A program made the translations under genes and the position numbers. From contig JAZAYU010000353.1 in NCBI GenBank assembly GCA_038501625.1, positions 1 through 64,000 of the forward strand: 64,000 nt of DNA, read 5' to 3'. The notes below the pieces were generated by a model. The model did not search any database. It had not been told where the DNA came from and saw only the letters and a list, made by a program, of their open reading frames with translations. The DNA comes from Corbicula japonica (Eukaryota > Mollusca > Bivalvia > Venerida > Cyrenidae). Positions 24,641 through 37,929 of this stretch are shown one piece after another; the stretch's first letter is position 1, and every line of letters starts with the position of its first letter.

Positions 24641-24929
24641 CACATAATGATTTTTTCAGTATTTCATTCCTTTTTGTATGATTGTGTTGTTTTATTATTA
24701 CAGTCAGTAGAGCTTAGGATCTAACGACATACCTACTTTTTCCGCATCTAATGCGATTTGCGGTATTATATTCTCAGACCCCTTGTCAAAATTTATTTCC
24801 GCTATTTCGCTAAATCTTTTACGCTTGGGCAAACTTATTCTGTTATGTGCAACTAAACGCCGCTGATCATGGTATGTTATTACTTTGAAAATACCGCCCC
24901 GAAGGTCTTCCGTGAATGCCCGTGAACAG

Positions 24930-25761
24930 GGTTTATGCTCAGTTCTCTTTTTCTATTTTTTATACAATGATGATTTTGTGTTTATTTATATTGTCTAAAT
25001 TCTATACTTTTATTCTGTATTGCCATTTATACCATAAATGTACATTCATAATTATTTACTTTCATTCTGTATGGCTTTAATAACATAAAAGCAATGACCT
25101 ATTAGAAATGGTCATGATTGCAATTAATTATTCATATTTTGCTATAACGACTTAAACCTCTAAATGCCTTGCCTTAAGCAAATGAGGGCTTATACATAAG
25201 TTGTTTTGAATTCAGCACTGTGAGAATACTTAGATGTCAACTCTTCGGAACATTGCTGCTACATATTACGTAATCTTGTGTACGCTGAGTGATAATCCGT
25301 CATCTTCCCATGAGTATTCAAGTCGTGGACATTGTTTTGCCAACCGAATATCGAAATAGAAATTAACATCGAGAATACAACATGAGCCATGGCTTTCATT
25401 TATTCATAGTTTTCAATTCGAATTGCTATTAATTATTACCATTATAAACAATATAACGGTAAAACAATGTCTTTGAATTAATTGAATGCAGGGAAAATTA
25501 TATCAATCGGGCAAGTTTGTTTCGGTCAGAACAACCCGACACTCGTGTAACTGGTGTGGATATTCATTCCTGGCTTTGCACAGGTGAAACAGAAATACAT
25601 ATAGATATACACATTTGTTGTATACAGTTCATCAGACAAACCCAATTATTTCTTACATTCGCATTTATCACCTTTATAACGGCCCTCATACAGTAAAGGC
25701 AGATTGATAAACTACGGTAGCCAAGTATTTTTTTATTGTTACACTTCACACCGACACAACA
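24930..25761. other. Upstream region of the GPCR, no motif identified
   Basis: AT-rich; no convincing TATA or splice acceptor could be tied to the GPCR start. Confidence 0.5.
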
Positions 25762-26736
25762 ATGAACGAAAGCAAATGTTCGGATAACAATACGCAATTT
25801 TATTCAGTTGATCTTCGTGCAGCAACCGTTTTGTTTTCAGTAAGATTAGTGCTTCTTGTGTTGGGAGTGTTAGGTAACATTTTATCACTTACTGTATGGA
25901 GTAAGGGACCCAGGTGTAAGGACCTTTCATGTTCTTTGAACTTCAAGATTCTTGCTGGAACTGACATTATTGTATTAATAATTTGCATCGGATTAGATAC
26001 AACTGAATATCTTTTGTATGAGTCTATAGAAATAATCACATTAGTCCGACGTTTTTGTGATGACTTTGGACCACAGTTATCGCCATGGATTATAGTAACT
26101 TTGACATTAGAAAGAACAAAAAGTATTCTGTTTCCACTAAAATTCAAAGAAAAACCTTCAAAATGTCGGACTTTGATATCGTTTGGGTGTATTGTTGCCA
26201 TACTTGCTTCGCTGAATGTGATCTGGGTATTTTCAGAGCGTGACGATTGTGGATTTATATATACTCCCGAGTCTATTGATCGTATTTTAAAAATACAAGC
26301 AGCTTTGAATACATGGATCTTGTGCATATTGCCATTCATTTTGATAACGTTTTTTAACATTCTGGTAGGCATTCAATTATTGAGCATGCGCGAAATGAAA
26401 ACAGCGACCGGAAGCAGACGGAGAAATGGGGTATTAGCAACATTTACTGTTCTTACAATTGTAACGGGACTATTGCATTGTGTATCATCAATTCCGAAAA
26501 TGCTTTTCAGTATTGTATGGTATAACCGGCTTGTTCTAGGGAAAGGATATGACCCACTCGTGTTTGATTATATGTTTTGGGGAGATTTCGCAAATACAAC
26601 ACAATATTTAAACAACAGTTTGAATTTTTACGTTTACTGTTTGGCGGGACGGGAGTTCAGAAAGGATTTAAAGGTGATAATGTGTCATGTTGCCGAAATT
26701 CGAACACCAATGACACAAAACATATATCTGAAGTAG
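25762..26736 (+). CDS. Class A (rhodopsin-like) GPCR, intronless, neuropeptide-receptor type
   Basis: A single 324-residue open frame with seven hydrophobic segments at about 23-46, 60-80, 103-121, 137-156, 180-207, 225-247 and 275-297. Recognisable landmarks are GN in TM1 (38-39), LAGTD in TM2 (64-68, matching LAxxD), Cys99 before TM3 and Cys163 in loop 2 (likely disulfide), ERT (117-119) in place of DRY, Pro191 in TM5, and NSLNFYVYC in TM7 (285-293), a variant NPxxY lacking the proline. The N-terminus has N-glycosylation sequons (NES, NNT) and no signal peptide. TM6 lacks CWxP. The overall look is that of the FMRFamide/peptide-receptor-like orphans that are abundant in lophotrochozoans; the ligand is unknown. 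The start is the first ATG of the frame. A second frame, 26577-26918, runs past the stop and reads a Cys- and Ser/Thr-rich tail, so a frameshift near residue 304 is possible. Confidence 0.9.
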   Translation: MNESKCSDNNTQFYSVDLRAATVLFSVRLVLLVLGVLGNILSLTVWSKGPRCKDLSCSLNFKILAGTDIIVLIICIGLDTTEYLLYESIEIITLVRRFCDDFGPQLSPWIIVTLTLERTKSILFPLKFKEKPSKCRTLISFGCIVAILASLNVIWVFSERDDCGFIYTPESIDRILKIQAALNTWILCILPFILITFFNILVGIQLLSMREMKTATGSRRRNGVLATFTVLTIVTGLLHCVSSIPKMLFSIVWYNRLVLGKGYDPLVFDYMFWGDFANTTQYLNNSLNFYVYCLAGREFRKDLKVIMCHVAEIRTPMTQNIYLK

Positions 26737-26997
26737 TTGAGTGTGTAACAGCATCATTTGTTGATCAAACAAGTCAGTCAGGCTATCTAAAGCCTCGCAC
26801 CTGCGATACACAAAGAATGGTGAACTACTGTAACAAGATTTTTTCTAACAGTGTTGCCGGAATCAGTAATTACATTTTAAGGAAAGTGAGTTTTCTGTTA
26901 CAGGAATTTTTTCTCTAACAGGAATTATAATTTACACTTTGTTAGTTCATCTGAGAAATGAGTACACATCAAAATTTACGCATATCATATAAATGAC

Positions 26998-27222
26998 TTG
27001 TTGGGACAAGTGTGAGGTTGGTCTCTCTAAAATCAACAAGTGAAAATTGTTATGCCACTGACTGTTGAAAGGCGGGTGTTTTTTGTTAAATGTTTGTGGT
27101 TTCTCTTTTGAAATTTAATCATTTAATAAACCTACGCTCTCCGTTTCTCTCTACTATTTCGCTGCGAGGAAAGCTATATTTTCTAAGTGTGGCTATTCTC
27201 AATATGCATTTATTACTCTTTA
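26998..27222 (-). repeat. Dispersed repeat family A, 3' of the GPCR
   Basis: Degenerate copy about 260 bp beyond the GPCR stop codon; it could contribute 3' UTR sequence. Confidence 0.55.
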
Positions 27223-27229
27223 AATATTT

Positions 27230-29335
27230 CTAACATGTTCTGTTTACTTTTGAGTCAGTAATAATTGAATAATTATACATAAAATCAAATGCTTTCGTTA
27301 TTTTATATATGCGTCTACATGGTTATCTAGAAAAAAAGCCATCTTAAGCCTAACTGGAATATATTTTTTTTTCATTTAATTTTTCTTAAATAATATGATT
27401 TGAGAAACGATGCATGCCTTGCTGTCCTTTGGCACAGTAACTGTCTTGTTTATTGATGCTAGAAAAAATACGTTTCTTAACGACGATTGCTTTTGTTTCT
27501 GTTTTCACAATGTTATGAAATATACATGTACACCGTTTCCATGAGATCAAATTTGCAAACTCAGTCATTGAACAAAGTTGAATAAAAAGTATTATTTAAT
27601 AAAGAAAATATCTCCCTTGTTGAAAGATTACGCAATTTAAATTCCCTTGAAACAAACAACCCTATGTAAAATTCATAATATCTGTATCGGAAAATACATC
27701 GTCATTAAGTTTTCAATTAAGAATTGTTATAAGGACAGAATTGTTATCTGATGGTTTTCATTTGGGTATGGAAAATTGTTGGTTTGTTTAGTGTCTGAAG
27801 CCCGAAGTGCTACACGCTTACTTGAAGCATTTGTTTTTCATATACCCACATATCAAATATCGATTCAGTCCTTATTTTTACATACATAACTTCTCTCATT
27901 TTTTACCGAAATTATGAGAAGAATTTGTACTAATACGGCTTTTTGAAAGGCAATTTGAACAGCCACATTGACGTTAAAGTGAATGAAGTCACACTTTTTC
28001 CGTATTCTATAAAAAATCAATTTTAAGTAACATTAAAGATACGGGGTCAGTAAAGACGTCAAGTTCTTGCATCACATTTCTTGGGCAAACCCACATTTTT
28101 GTTATATTCTATAACAATAATAATGATTACGTTAAGAAAGTGCTCTTTCGACAATATATAGGAATGTAATTGTACACTATTTTGATGAAAGAACAAAAGC
28201 AATTACATTCTACACACACGACTTTTATCCAAATGACAGATTCTATGTATTGTACACGCTTCCAAGAATATGTTATCAAAATGTATCTGACATTACAACG
28301 CAGACCTCGTTTCTCACTTTTATTGGAAGCAACGGTCTTACTATACAGCCAGATAACATTTACATGTATTACCTAGATCATAACATCAGATTAATGATTT
28401 TGTTTTGTGTTTTTTTTTTATTTCACGGAAATCAATATTTGAAGATATTATCAGGCGTACATGTATTATTAGACAACGTATTCTAGTTCTTTAGTTTCCA
28501 GTGAATTAGAGAATATTCTCGCAGAAATAAAAGTGTTATACCCACTGTTTTTAAACTGCGGAATATCATTTTTATTTCGCTGCTTTTTCACGTTGGTACC
28601 CATACGCACATAATTTTCCGAATGAGAACTTTTATAAAAACGGGTTCAAAGTTGGGTATAGTATGACGGCATGACGAAGTCATAAACAAACGTTTTTTGG
28701 CGCCGCTATTTTAGTGTGGCAGAAGACAACCATGTTTTATTATTTTTAAAATTGTATTCAATAAATTAATTAAAACCATGCCAATAGTTTTTTTAACAAT
28801 TTTAGGAATTTAAATCATACACTCACTTAAAGTTCTAATTGTAAATCAATTGTATATTTTATGTTTATAATGTATGCTAGTTTCGTTTCCTCGGTATGTC
28901 AAAAGTGGGTGGTTAATACGGTGTTGTCCATGAATAAATCATTCAATGTTTTTTATCTTTATTGGAGTTTTTCTTAAATTAATGTACTTACACCACAGGG
29001 TAAAAATGAGATGTAATTACAAAATATGATACTGTTAAACAGATTGCTAACAAAAAATGCTGCTGTTTAATACTATTTTATGTTTTTCTTACTAACAAGG
29101 GCTCCCGATAAAACAAAATAAGCAATTCACAGCAGGTTTCTAGTTGCTTATCCTTTAACTGCATAAAATGATGAAAAGCATTTGTAGCAAAATTGTTCAT
29201 AGGTCAATAATTAGAAATTTAAAGATGAAATCGAAGATTGTTAGTAACAAATGATTTAAGATAGTGTTATGTTAATGTCTTTCTAATAAAAATTATGGAC
29301 AAAAACGACCAATTACAACTTTGTACGAGTGCATG
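27230..29335. other. No gene seen
   Basis: AT-rich; small frames only, no similarity recognised. Confidence 0.55.
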
Positions 29336-29396
29336 TGTGATAATGAAAAATAGTGATTAATCACATTTTACCGCAACGAAGTGACATTTCTATCCC

Positions 29397-29800
29397 TGTC
29401 ATCGTGTTCTTGCTGATTTGACTCCAGGTGCTCTGGTCTCGGTAAGATCATTGAGTACCAGCCCTTGTAACTTTGCAGTGCTATCAGCTTCTTATGTTTT
29501 ATACTTGTATGTTTGTGTGATTTTGCATGCAAAATTGTTGAGCTGTTGGATGGGTTGGAGTAATTTCACTAAGACAACTTGTACTTGTTTGTTGATATGA
29601 TTACCTGTTTAGCAAGTGTGAGGTTAGTGAACCCTAGAACCTGGTTTTAACTCACAGTGACAAATTGTTTTCAAACTGACCGTTCAAAGGCGGTTACCAC
29701 AAGGGTTCTCTTTTTTTTAATGGTTTGTGGTTTCTTTTTTGAATTATAAATACTTATAAACACGTGCTTTCTTTTCCTCTCTTTTTCGGCGTTAGCTGTC
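29397..29800 (-). repeat. Dispersed repeat family A, long copy
   Basis: Includes the distal part (catcgtgttcttgctgattt) seen otherwise only at 37.8, 38.4 and 39.5 kb. Confidence 0.65.
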
Positions 29801-30231
29801 TAAGCTCACTTTTGACCTAGTTTTTCGACCAATGAAATGTTGTAAATAATACTCGTACTCTCTTATTATGCAGAGGGAAAATGAAATAAACTATTTCGAT
29901 TGGTAGCTATTTACACCAGAGAGGCATCTAGCAGGGTGGAGAGGTATCTAGTGGGATTTTTATTATTATGCGGCGGAAAAATCAAATAGATTAATTCGAT
30001 TGGTTGTTAGTGGGTGTTGTATTAGAGGAAAAAACATATTTACGATTTAAGTAACCAGTTAAGTCAATATTGATGGCTTAAATACAATATTATATGGAAT
30101 ATTCTTGGGTGTCACAGTGTAAAACGAAAGAGAAGTGTAGATATTCCTAGTTCTTACTGGTTCCTTTCTAGTTCCTTTGATACTAATTGTTAATTTCAAG
30201 TACGAAATACAAGTTTATTGTAGTGTAGTGG

Positions 30232-30302
30232 CTAACACTCTCGCCTCTCAAGCGGAGGCCCCGGGCTCAATACTCAGGACGGACACTTTTTTTAAAGTTA
30301 AT
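30232..30302 (+). repeat. tRNA-like sequence (Leu AAG-like), probably SINE or pseudogene
   Basis: A-box TAGTGTAGTGGCTAACAC, an anticodon arm with a 5 bp GCCTC/GAGGC stem and loop TCAAGCG (AAG), and a T-arm-like GGGCTCAATACTC. The acceptor ends do not pair and U33 is C, so it is unlikely to be a functional tRNA. Confidence 0.5.
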
Positions 30303-30624
30303 ATACGTAAAAGTTGGTAGATTTCGCTCTTGTAACAGGCTGTTATTACTTATATTTATTAAATTTCAAGGACATTTATTCATCTTGAATTCTCACTCTA
30401 CACGAGGTATTTTATTGAAACTGAATATTTTGTTTCAGTATCTTTAATCGACTTGTTATCACTGTATGAAATTGTTGCAACAGCTTCAACATTTTTTTTG
30501 AAAGACACTTTCAATAAATTTATGAGTTGTCATGATTCGGTCGCTTTTAAAATCTCTAAGTCATACTAAGAAGGCAGGGAGGGTTCGTCGACAGCTATAA
30601 CAAATAAAATAAAATAACTAAACT

Positions 30625-30785
30625 GTGTCTGCTTTGCCTCTCTGTATTTCATTCTTTCTTATATACATGTATATGTAAATCTTTTCCATCAACGCCGTTT
30701 ATCTTTTTTAAAGATATTTCTTGTTTTCGCTGCGTAGGAGAGGTTGTGCGTGTGGCGATTCCTGATGAGCATGTTTAACTTTTTT
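30625..30785 (-). repeat. Dispersed repeat family A, fragment
   Basis: Only the cctctctgtattt and gcgattcctgatgagcat segments are recognisable. Confidence 0.45.
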
Positions 30786-30819
30786 GAGTGAGTGAAAATT
30801 AATGATTGTCCACATTTCA

Positions 30820-31015
30820 CCGCAACGAAGTAACCATTCTAAAATCGGAAGGCAGTAAATTACATCACTTTTACTACAAACGAACAACTCTTTCAAGTCT
30901 AGACTGGACTCACACATTTTTGTCGTATTTTGGCAGCTTTTGTCTATTTAAGAAGATAATAAAGCGCCATTGCTTTCACTTTTATTTCTTACAAGTGGAA
31001 AACGTGTCAATGAGA
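30820..31015 (+). repeat. Dispersed duplicate shared with 24392-24640
   Basis: Direct-orientation partner; a third, truncated copy of its start (ccgcaacgaagtgacatt) lies at 29371. Confidence 0.6.
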
Positions 31016-31325
31016 CCTTTAGAAAATCTATAACAAAACATATGTCTGGTATCAGATCTCTCCTGTGGCCTCTCTTCCTATATGTCTAAGGAAAGTGATT
31101 ATATCCAGCTATAGAAAAATAGATCTTATCCATATGGGACAGACATTATCAATAATTTCTATTTCTAGAAATAACTGTCAACCGCAGTCCCAGTTTTAGT
31201 GTTGGCATGGGATTTTTTAAAATATTAATCTCCTTTTGAAATTCATATGGGATTAAGAAATGAGCTTTTTAACTAAGTTATGCCTACAAGTGGAAACACC
31301 TTACCTTTTGACATAATATTATCTG

Positions 31326-31366
31326 ATTTGTTTGTTTGTTTGGTTGTTTGTTTGTTTGTTTGTTGA
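31326..31366 (+). repeat. (GTTT)n microsatellite
   Basis: About ten TTTG units with one TTGG interruption. Confidence 0.9.
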
Positions 31367-31369
31367 TCG

Positions 31370-32540
31370 TTTTGTTGTATTTGGACACCACTTCATATAT
31401 GATTGAAAGATTCGTTGTAAAATTACTACGCTGCTACAATTAAACATTGAGTGTAATCATTATGGTTAACAAAATAGAATTGGTCTGCAAAAAAGTATCT
31501 ATCGTAACAGTTTGAGCGCTTGTGAAAAAGTGCGGCAAATAACGACATAGTATATTTTCTATAATTAAAATTATTTATCACGTTCGATCGGTACGAATGA
31601 GAAAAAAAGGCAATCGGGAAATTGTTCAGTGTGGTATTTTGGCAAGGTCACCGTGACGCCCGTAACACTACAATCAGGTCGGACGTTTCAATAAAAGATG
31701 ACTCTTTGTTTATTGCACTGGAAAACTGTTTTGACGGATTCCTTTTTGATATGTGTAATTCATTTTATCAATAAATTTGTTCTTAGTAAACCAAGCGGTA
31801 TTTGGTGAAATATTTATTGTTTTCCGAGTCATACCAAGACAATGACCTAACGTAAATACATAAACTTATTTCTGGACAAGGACATATAATAGAATGATGG
31901 AAATGATGATGTAGCATAAAAATCATGTGGCAGATATAAGGTCGATTTAAAACGTTCTTTATTGAGCGCCATACACTCTACAACCCTGTTCTACATAAAC
32001 AAGAATTTTACTTCCGTTGAAAGGAAACCATAATCGGATTAAATAACAGCTGTTGGTGTACAATAAGCATTATATATCTAAATGGCATCACTGAAGTTAA
32101 TCAAAGGGAATCTGTGTTCTCAATGTAATTGTGTATGTTGCAAATCATCATTAAATTATTATATGCGGTAACAAGTTTATATAACCATGATCGGTTCAAA
32201 GAAACAAGATTCTCATTAAAAGCTACAATCCATAATATATTAGCACAATACCATTAAATCGACATGCAGCAAAAATTAGCAACAATAAAACAGATCAGAC
32301 GACATAATGTTGACAAGGTTTGAAATTTTAGTACACGAAGCAGTGTGACTGATACATGTACATCTTAGATTCGTTTGTCGCGGTGACCTGTCAGCCTCTT
32401 GTTTTATTTCCTCATTTTCCAAAATTATCTTGCTCCACAATACTGAAGCTTTTGTGGGCCGTTTAAAGAAACTTGTTTTTGGTATTTTTTGGAAAACAAG
32501 TATTTTCGCAACATTTATTTCAGACGTCAAAATGTTGAAC
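31370..32540. other. No gene seen
   Basis: AT-rich single-copy-looking sequence with no open frame of note. Confidence 0.55.
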
Positions 32541-32544
32541 CTGC

Positions 32545-32830
32545 TTAACGGGAATAACCACATTCGGCATACACAGCCTTCCAACACAGCCAAAAAGCAA
32601 ATAAGGGTTCAAATAAGGATGGATTTATTAAATGACCAATTTCAAATAAGACACCACACCGAAGAGTTGACGCCTTGAAACGGTCAGTGCCAAACAATTT
32701 GCCCCTGTGGATTTAAACCAGGTACAAGGTGTACTAACCTCTCATATGTACCAACAGGTTCTCATATGATCACAGCTTGTACATGCTGTACAAGTTGTCT
32801 TGGTGCATTAGCTCCAACCCACCCATTAAC
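32545..32830 (+). repeat. Dispersed repeat family A
   Basis: Runs from gggaataaccacattcggca to the ttggtgcattagctcc end. Confidence 0.6.
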
Positions 32831-33647
32831 GTTCATGTTTTATTGTTATATCTAACAAACTTGTATCGGCTTGCATTTATTAAAATGACTGAATTATCGA
32901 CAATGTTTAAAGTGGCAAATTAAGCAAGACGACCAAAGTTACCTACAGAAATGCAGGCACAGTGATTTCGTTACCTTTCCCTTTTAAATGTCACAAGGGA
33001 AATTAAAAGCTTATTTTGCTTCGAGTAAAATCTCTTCAATTTCCTAGCTGATGTAATTAACTTAGCCTTGACGACGAAAAGAAAATCCCTTAACATCACA
33101 TCATTTTGGGAACAAATGTTTATACTTCTCTACATTTAAAAGTGTCCCCACTTAGAGTTTTAAATAAACAGATAAACCCAAAATAATACAGATACTGCAG
33201 CAGGGTCTAGCCACCCATGCAAGACACAGACACAATACATACCATACGTATCCCTAAAACAGTATAATATACAGTCACCAACAAAGATTGACATTATGCA
33301 TGGTTTGAAATTTGCATTTTACCCTCAAATGAGTTAAATCAAATTGATAACTCGTACGCTGAAGCTGGACAATTATTATGTAAATAATGTCAACGATCTG
33401 TGAACAGATTTCACTCCTCCTTTTGTGAAAGTAAACTGGTCCACCTTTCGCCTGTGTAAGACTTATTAGTGTTTCCTACTTTTTATACAGTTTACGTAAT
33501 ATTTTGTAGTCTGACTTTTCCCAAATGTTTATTCCTTGATTAACTGATAAATGACACACCCTGTATTCCAGATGGAGTTTTAAGACTTGACACCGCTTCA
33601 GTGATTGAAGTTTCTGACAATTTTCTAACATAATTACGTTTCTGAAG

Positions 33648-33792
33648 TACCCTAACGGCTCTCTTTTTTCGTTAATTGTTGCACATGGTGTCTTTTTTAA
33701 ATTGATCTTAACACATTCTCTCTTTAAATGTCTTGTTTATGCTGTGTTTTCTGGGTGTGGCCTATCCTGATATGCATATTTCACAATTTTCT
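33648..33792 (-). repeat. Dispersed repeat family A, left member of an inverted pair
   Basis: Faces the copy at 33958-34150 across about 165 bp, so the pair could fold back. Confidence 0.55.
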
Positions 33793-33957
33793 TAGAATTC
33801 GATTAACTGGGTTTTGCAAAGCATCAATACATTTCTCCGTGAATTTTCTCCATCAGAATATTTCGTTCAAAATAAAAAGCACATTCTCCTGGTTCCAAAG
33901 CTCTGACCCGAATAGTCTTGTTTCCGATCCTACTACAGTATGAATTTCCTACTAAAA

Positions 33958-34150
33958 AGTAATATATGCATATCAGGAATCGCCACACTCAAAAAACACA
34001 GCCTCCCCACGCAGCGAAAAAGAAGAGAGGAAGAGAGTGAGCATGTTTTATATAAGTATGTCAATTCAAATAGGACGCCACAAACAATTAACGAAGAAGA
34101 GAACCTTTGGGGATACCGCCTTGGAACGTGGCAAACAAATTGCAAGTCTT
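33958..34150 (+). repeat. Dispersed repeat family A, right member of an inverted pair
   Basis: Opens atatgcatatcaggaatcgc and includes accgccttggaacgtggc. Confidence 0.6.
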
Positions 34151-34159
34151 GTCACAGTG

Positions 34160-37100
34160 CATACAATGGCATATGACACACTTACACTGTTGTTTTACTT
34201 ATGAATTGATCTTCATTGCCAATAAATGCTAAAGACTTTCAAATATGTGTATTCTGTTAAGTACTGAATATTCTTCGGTTTGTGACGTAGAATCTGATAG
34301 TTGCACAAACAACGCTCCTGTTATTATTAGATAGATGAAAAAAAGAATTTTGAACACCACCGGAATAGGAGAATATGTTTAAAGAAACATCTTCTTAAGA
34401 ACTGAATTGTTAAGCGAATTTTTTGTTTCGCTGGTGTATGCTATTTTCAGTTTGAGGAAAATAGACGTTTAATCCCTACGTCCTAGAATCAAATGTTTTG
34501 ATAATTAAATTTTAGGCGCATCTTACTGCTGTATAAAGATTATTTGATGTAAAACCTTCCACAGATAAGGTGCGTAGCCTATATGGGAGTACGCGGCAGA
34601 GTCCGGATGATACTGACTTTTTCAAAAGAGACAAAGAAGCAGTATGCTTACATGACTAACGTATATGCTCATGTCAAATTATCCTTGTCGTTTGTATACT
34701 AAATAACTCTCGAGAACCCCTCTTCTCATAAAAATAATCCTTATCATATTATACCATTATTTTCAAACTTTTCCAGGAAGGTTAACCCGGCACAATTATG
34801 AATGCACATGAATAGAGGGCTACCTACGCCATGTTACAATAAATATATATCTATTGTTTTCAACTATATTCTTGCATACGATGACATCCACATGGAACAT
34901 CGTTTACAACAGGAATTAACAGCCATAAATTACTAGTAGTCAGTATTTGCAGTATCAGCAGATTTAGTCGGCTTTCTTCAAGCCGCATTAGGAAGATGAC
35001 AAGATAGATCACGGTTAATTAAGAGTTATTTAACAATGAAGCTTTCTAAAATGCCACCAGACAACTGTATCCTTTTTCAGACAGCGAAACAAATTCTTCT
35101 CCAACGAGGATACTAAGCTTAATTACGCTTTCGGTTCAATTCCTTATTTGTAAGACAGAGCAGCAATCGTGTAAAATAATTAATGTGTTCCCGATGAATC
35201 TTTCTTTGTATTTAACGTTTCACAAAGTAGGTCACGCTGTATATAAAAAGAATTTAAAGCATCTAGTAGATGTTTCTTTATCAGAATTTGGCGAGAGCAA
35301 GTGGGGGATTGGTGAATCCTAGAATCTGATTCAAAACCCTAGTGGCAAACAAGTTTCACCTTCCTAGGCGATAACCGCTCATGTTCTTTTTGAAAGGCAT
35401 AATATGTCCAATTTCAAGGTAAAAAAGTGTAATGTAGAATGAGGAAAAGAAGAAAACAGGCTGCCCGATAAAGGTAGTGTCTTTTTGGGGGTGGGGATGG
35501 TAATGAAAACCAAAGGCCATTTTAAACTGCTTTCGAAAACTATTCGGCAATACCTAATTATGTGTTCTGTAAGATTTGATGTAAACAGCGCGGATAAATT
35601 TTGCTGTTGACGAACTAGTGCTTGTCTCAAATCTACTGTCAAAAGTTTTTCTTTTTTGAATGTTTTAGATTGTTTTATGAATGCAAAACAACCTTTCATT
35701 GTCAAGGGCATAAAACTGTTTTGTTTATGCCAGATAATCTCTGAAACGTTGTAGGCTGTTTTTGTACTCGAGCTGGGTTTTACATTCTGTTAATATATTT
35801 GTTTTCACAATATCTTTAAAGAGAAATAAGTTTTAATTTATTTATCATTTGTGACAAGCTCTTTAGAAAAAAAAGAAATTAGACCAGTTATCTTTTAAAA
35901 GACTATTTTCTTCAGTACAATGTTACTTATTATTTGGCAATTATACTTGATGGACTTGCAAGATTAAGTCACTTTCTTTCTGACTGAAAAATATTTATAT
36001 AAGAGTTGGTATCTCATTTAACAAACAAATAATAGGTATCGCTATGGTACTTACTCCGTTATGCCATTAAAAAGAACTTAATTTTATTTATTTTTATCAT
36101 CAATATGACATTATTTCAGTCTTAAGCAGCACCTAGAGGTTTCTTGACGTTTTGTTAAAAATAGGTAATAACAGTTACTATTTCCCATCTATGATCAACA
36201 ACACAAAAACCTAATGAACTTAAATGGTTTGGTAACTACTAAAATGTATCATAAAATACATTTTTTCAACTAAATAAAAAATTAAGACGTAACAACAAAT
36301 TTTCAAATTGTATTCTTTGAACATGTTTTTCTCTACTTCAGGTATGTTTGATGTAAACACGGTTGTCTGACTGTTTCTTTCTTTTCTACTGTCTGTTTAA
36401 ACGTGCATAAAATATTAAATAAACATCTGCCGTATGTCTTACATTATCTGCTGAGGATGCAACTACCCATTATATTTTTCGTCTTACTGGAAAAAAAGTT
36501 GTTTTGGGTTTGTATAAAGACCATATATATGTGACGGGTTTTTTTTTACATCTGAGGCAGGTGCAGCCTTAAATACGCCTACAAAATGCCGACGTGAGCT
36601 CATAAAATTTCTACTTCTTTCAAGACCATTTTACATCAAGTTTTAGCGATAAAATGATGTCGTCACGTAGTGGGTATTGCTCCATATCTCAAGTATCCTG
36701 AATAGTTGACGTCAATCATTGAAATGACGTAATAAAATTGAGCAAACGACAATTAAAAAACGATAAAATACCATTACATTCTCAGAATATGTAACAAAAA
36801 TCACATTCTTTGTTATGAGATGACCATAGATATTTGTAAATTCTTTCCATTTATAGTAAAAACAAAGGTATGAAAAAGACATCTCTTCGCTCCTTCCATT
36901 GCTTTAATAACTCTTGCAATATGTTTACTTTTCTCAACGTCTAACGATATGATATTTTTATTCCTACTTAATTTTCTTTTATATACATGAATTAAGTACA
37001 AAAATGTTATATGTGCCATACCGGAGATCTTATTTTAACGCCTTATTACATATTTCATGGGTTTTTCGTTGATGCTTCTATTACATTGTAGCTGTTTAAA

Positions 37101-37420
37101 CATGCGATTAACTGAAAAAAATTACGCATGTTGTTTACTAGACTCATTCTTCATACAAACCGGTAACTTCCTCGTTTCATCAGCTCACTCTTATCTTCTA
37201 TGACGTCGTAAGTTGTATGTCATGTCAACAGTTAATGTGACATTCGTTCTGCTTGTCGTCATAATTGACATTTGGGAATTGTCTAAGTTCTAAGAACATA
37301 TAAGCTTCAGCTTTAAAATAATGATAGATTACTATTAGGATAACAGTACTTCAGGATGACGTTCTTAAATCTTGTATCCTCTTATTTAAAAAAAACCTGC
37401 TTCAGCAATACTTTGTTTAA
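34160..37420. other. No gene; old repeat debris
   Basis: The segment atctgaggcaggtgcagcc at 36550 recurs at 42222, and the caatcattgaaatgacgt area at 36710 resembles 43630 and 19800, so diverged repeats are present. Confidence 0.5.
35288..35415 (-). repeat. Dispersed repeat family A, fragment
   Basis: Central segment only (ggtgaatcctagaatctgat and following). Confidence 0.45.
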
Positions 37421-37424
37421 AAAA

Positions 37425-37925
37425 AATAAAATATGCATATCAGGAATGGCCACATCCAGCATACACAGCCTCCCCACACAGCCAAAAAGTAGAGAGGAAA
37501 AGAGAGCATGGTATTACAATAATCAGTTTCAAAATGGACGCCATAAACAAATAACGAAAGTGAGAACCAGAGGGGTTACCGCCTTGGAACGGTCAGTGGC
37601 AAAACAAATTGCCTCTGGGGGTTTAAACCAGGTTCTAGGGTGCACCAACCTAACACTTGCCCCAACAGGTTCTCGTATCACAAAACAAGTACAAACTGTC
37701 TTGGTGAAATAACTCCAACCCACCCATCGGCTCAACAAAAGCACACAAACATATAAAACATAAGAAGCCAGTAGCATTGCAAAGCCAAAGGGCGGGTACT
37801 CAATGATCTTACAGGGACCAAAGCCCCTGGAGTAAAATCAGCAAGAACACGATGACAGAGATAAAAGAAACTAACCGAGCTTCTAGGTTCTTTTAAGAAA
37901 AAAATTTCCCATAAACCTTCAACAT
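37425..37925 (+). repeat. Dispersed repeat family A, reference copy
   Basis: Longest continuous copy, about 500 bp, from atatgcatatcaggaatggc to ttctaggttcttttaagaaa. No terminal inverted repeats, target duplication or coding frame was identified, so the class is open. Confidence 0.7.
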
Positions 37926-37929
37926 TTCT

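Noticed and set aside
25800..26372. 190-codon open frame antisense to the GPCR
   Set aside because: Lies wholly opposite a well-supported coding region and has no domain of its own.
31326..31366. Regular spacing suggestive of a repeat array
   Set aside because: It is a simple (GTTT)n microsatellite; no CRISPR array exists and the DNA is eukaryotic.
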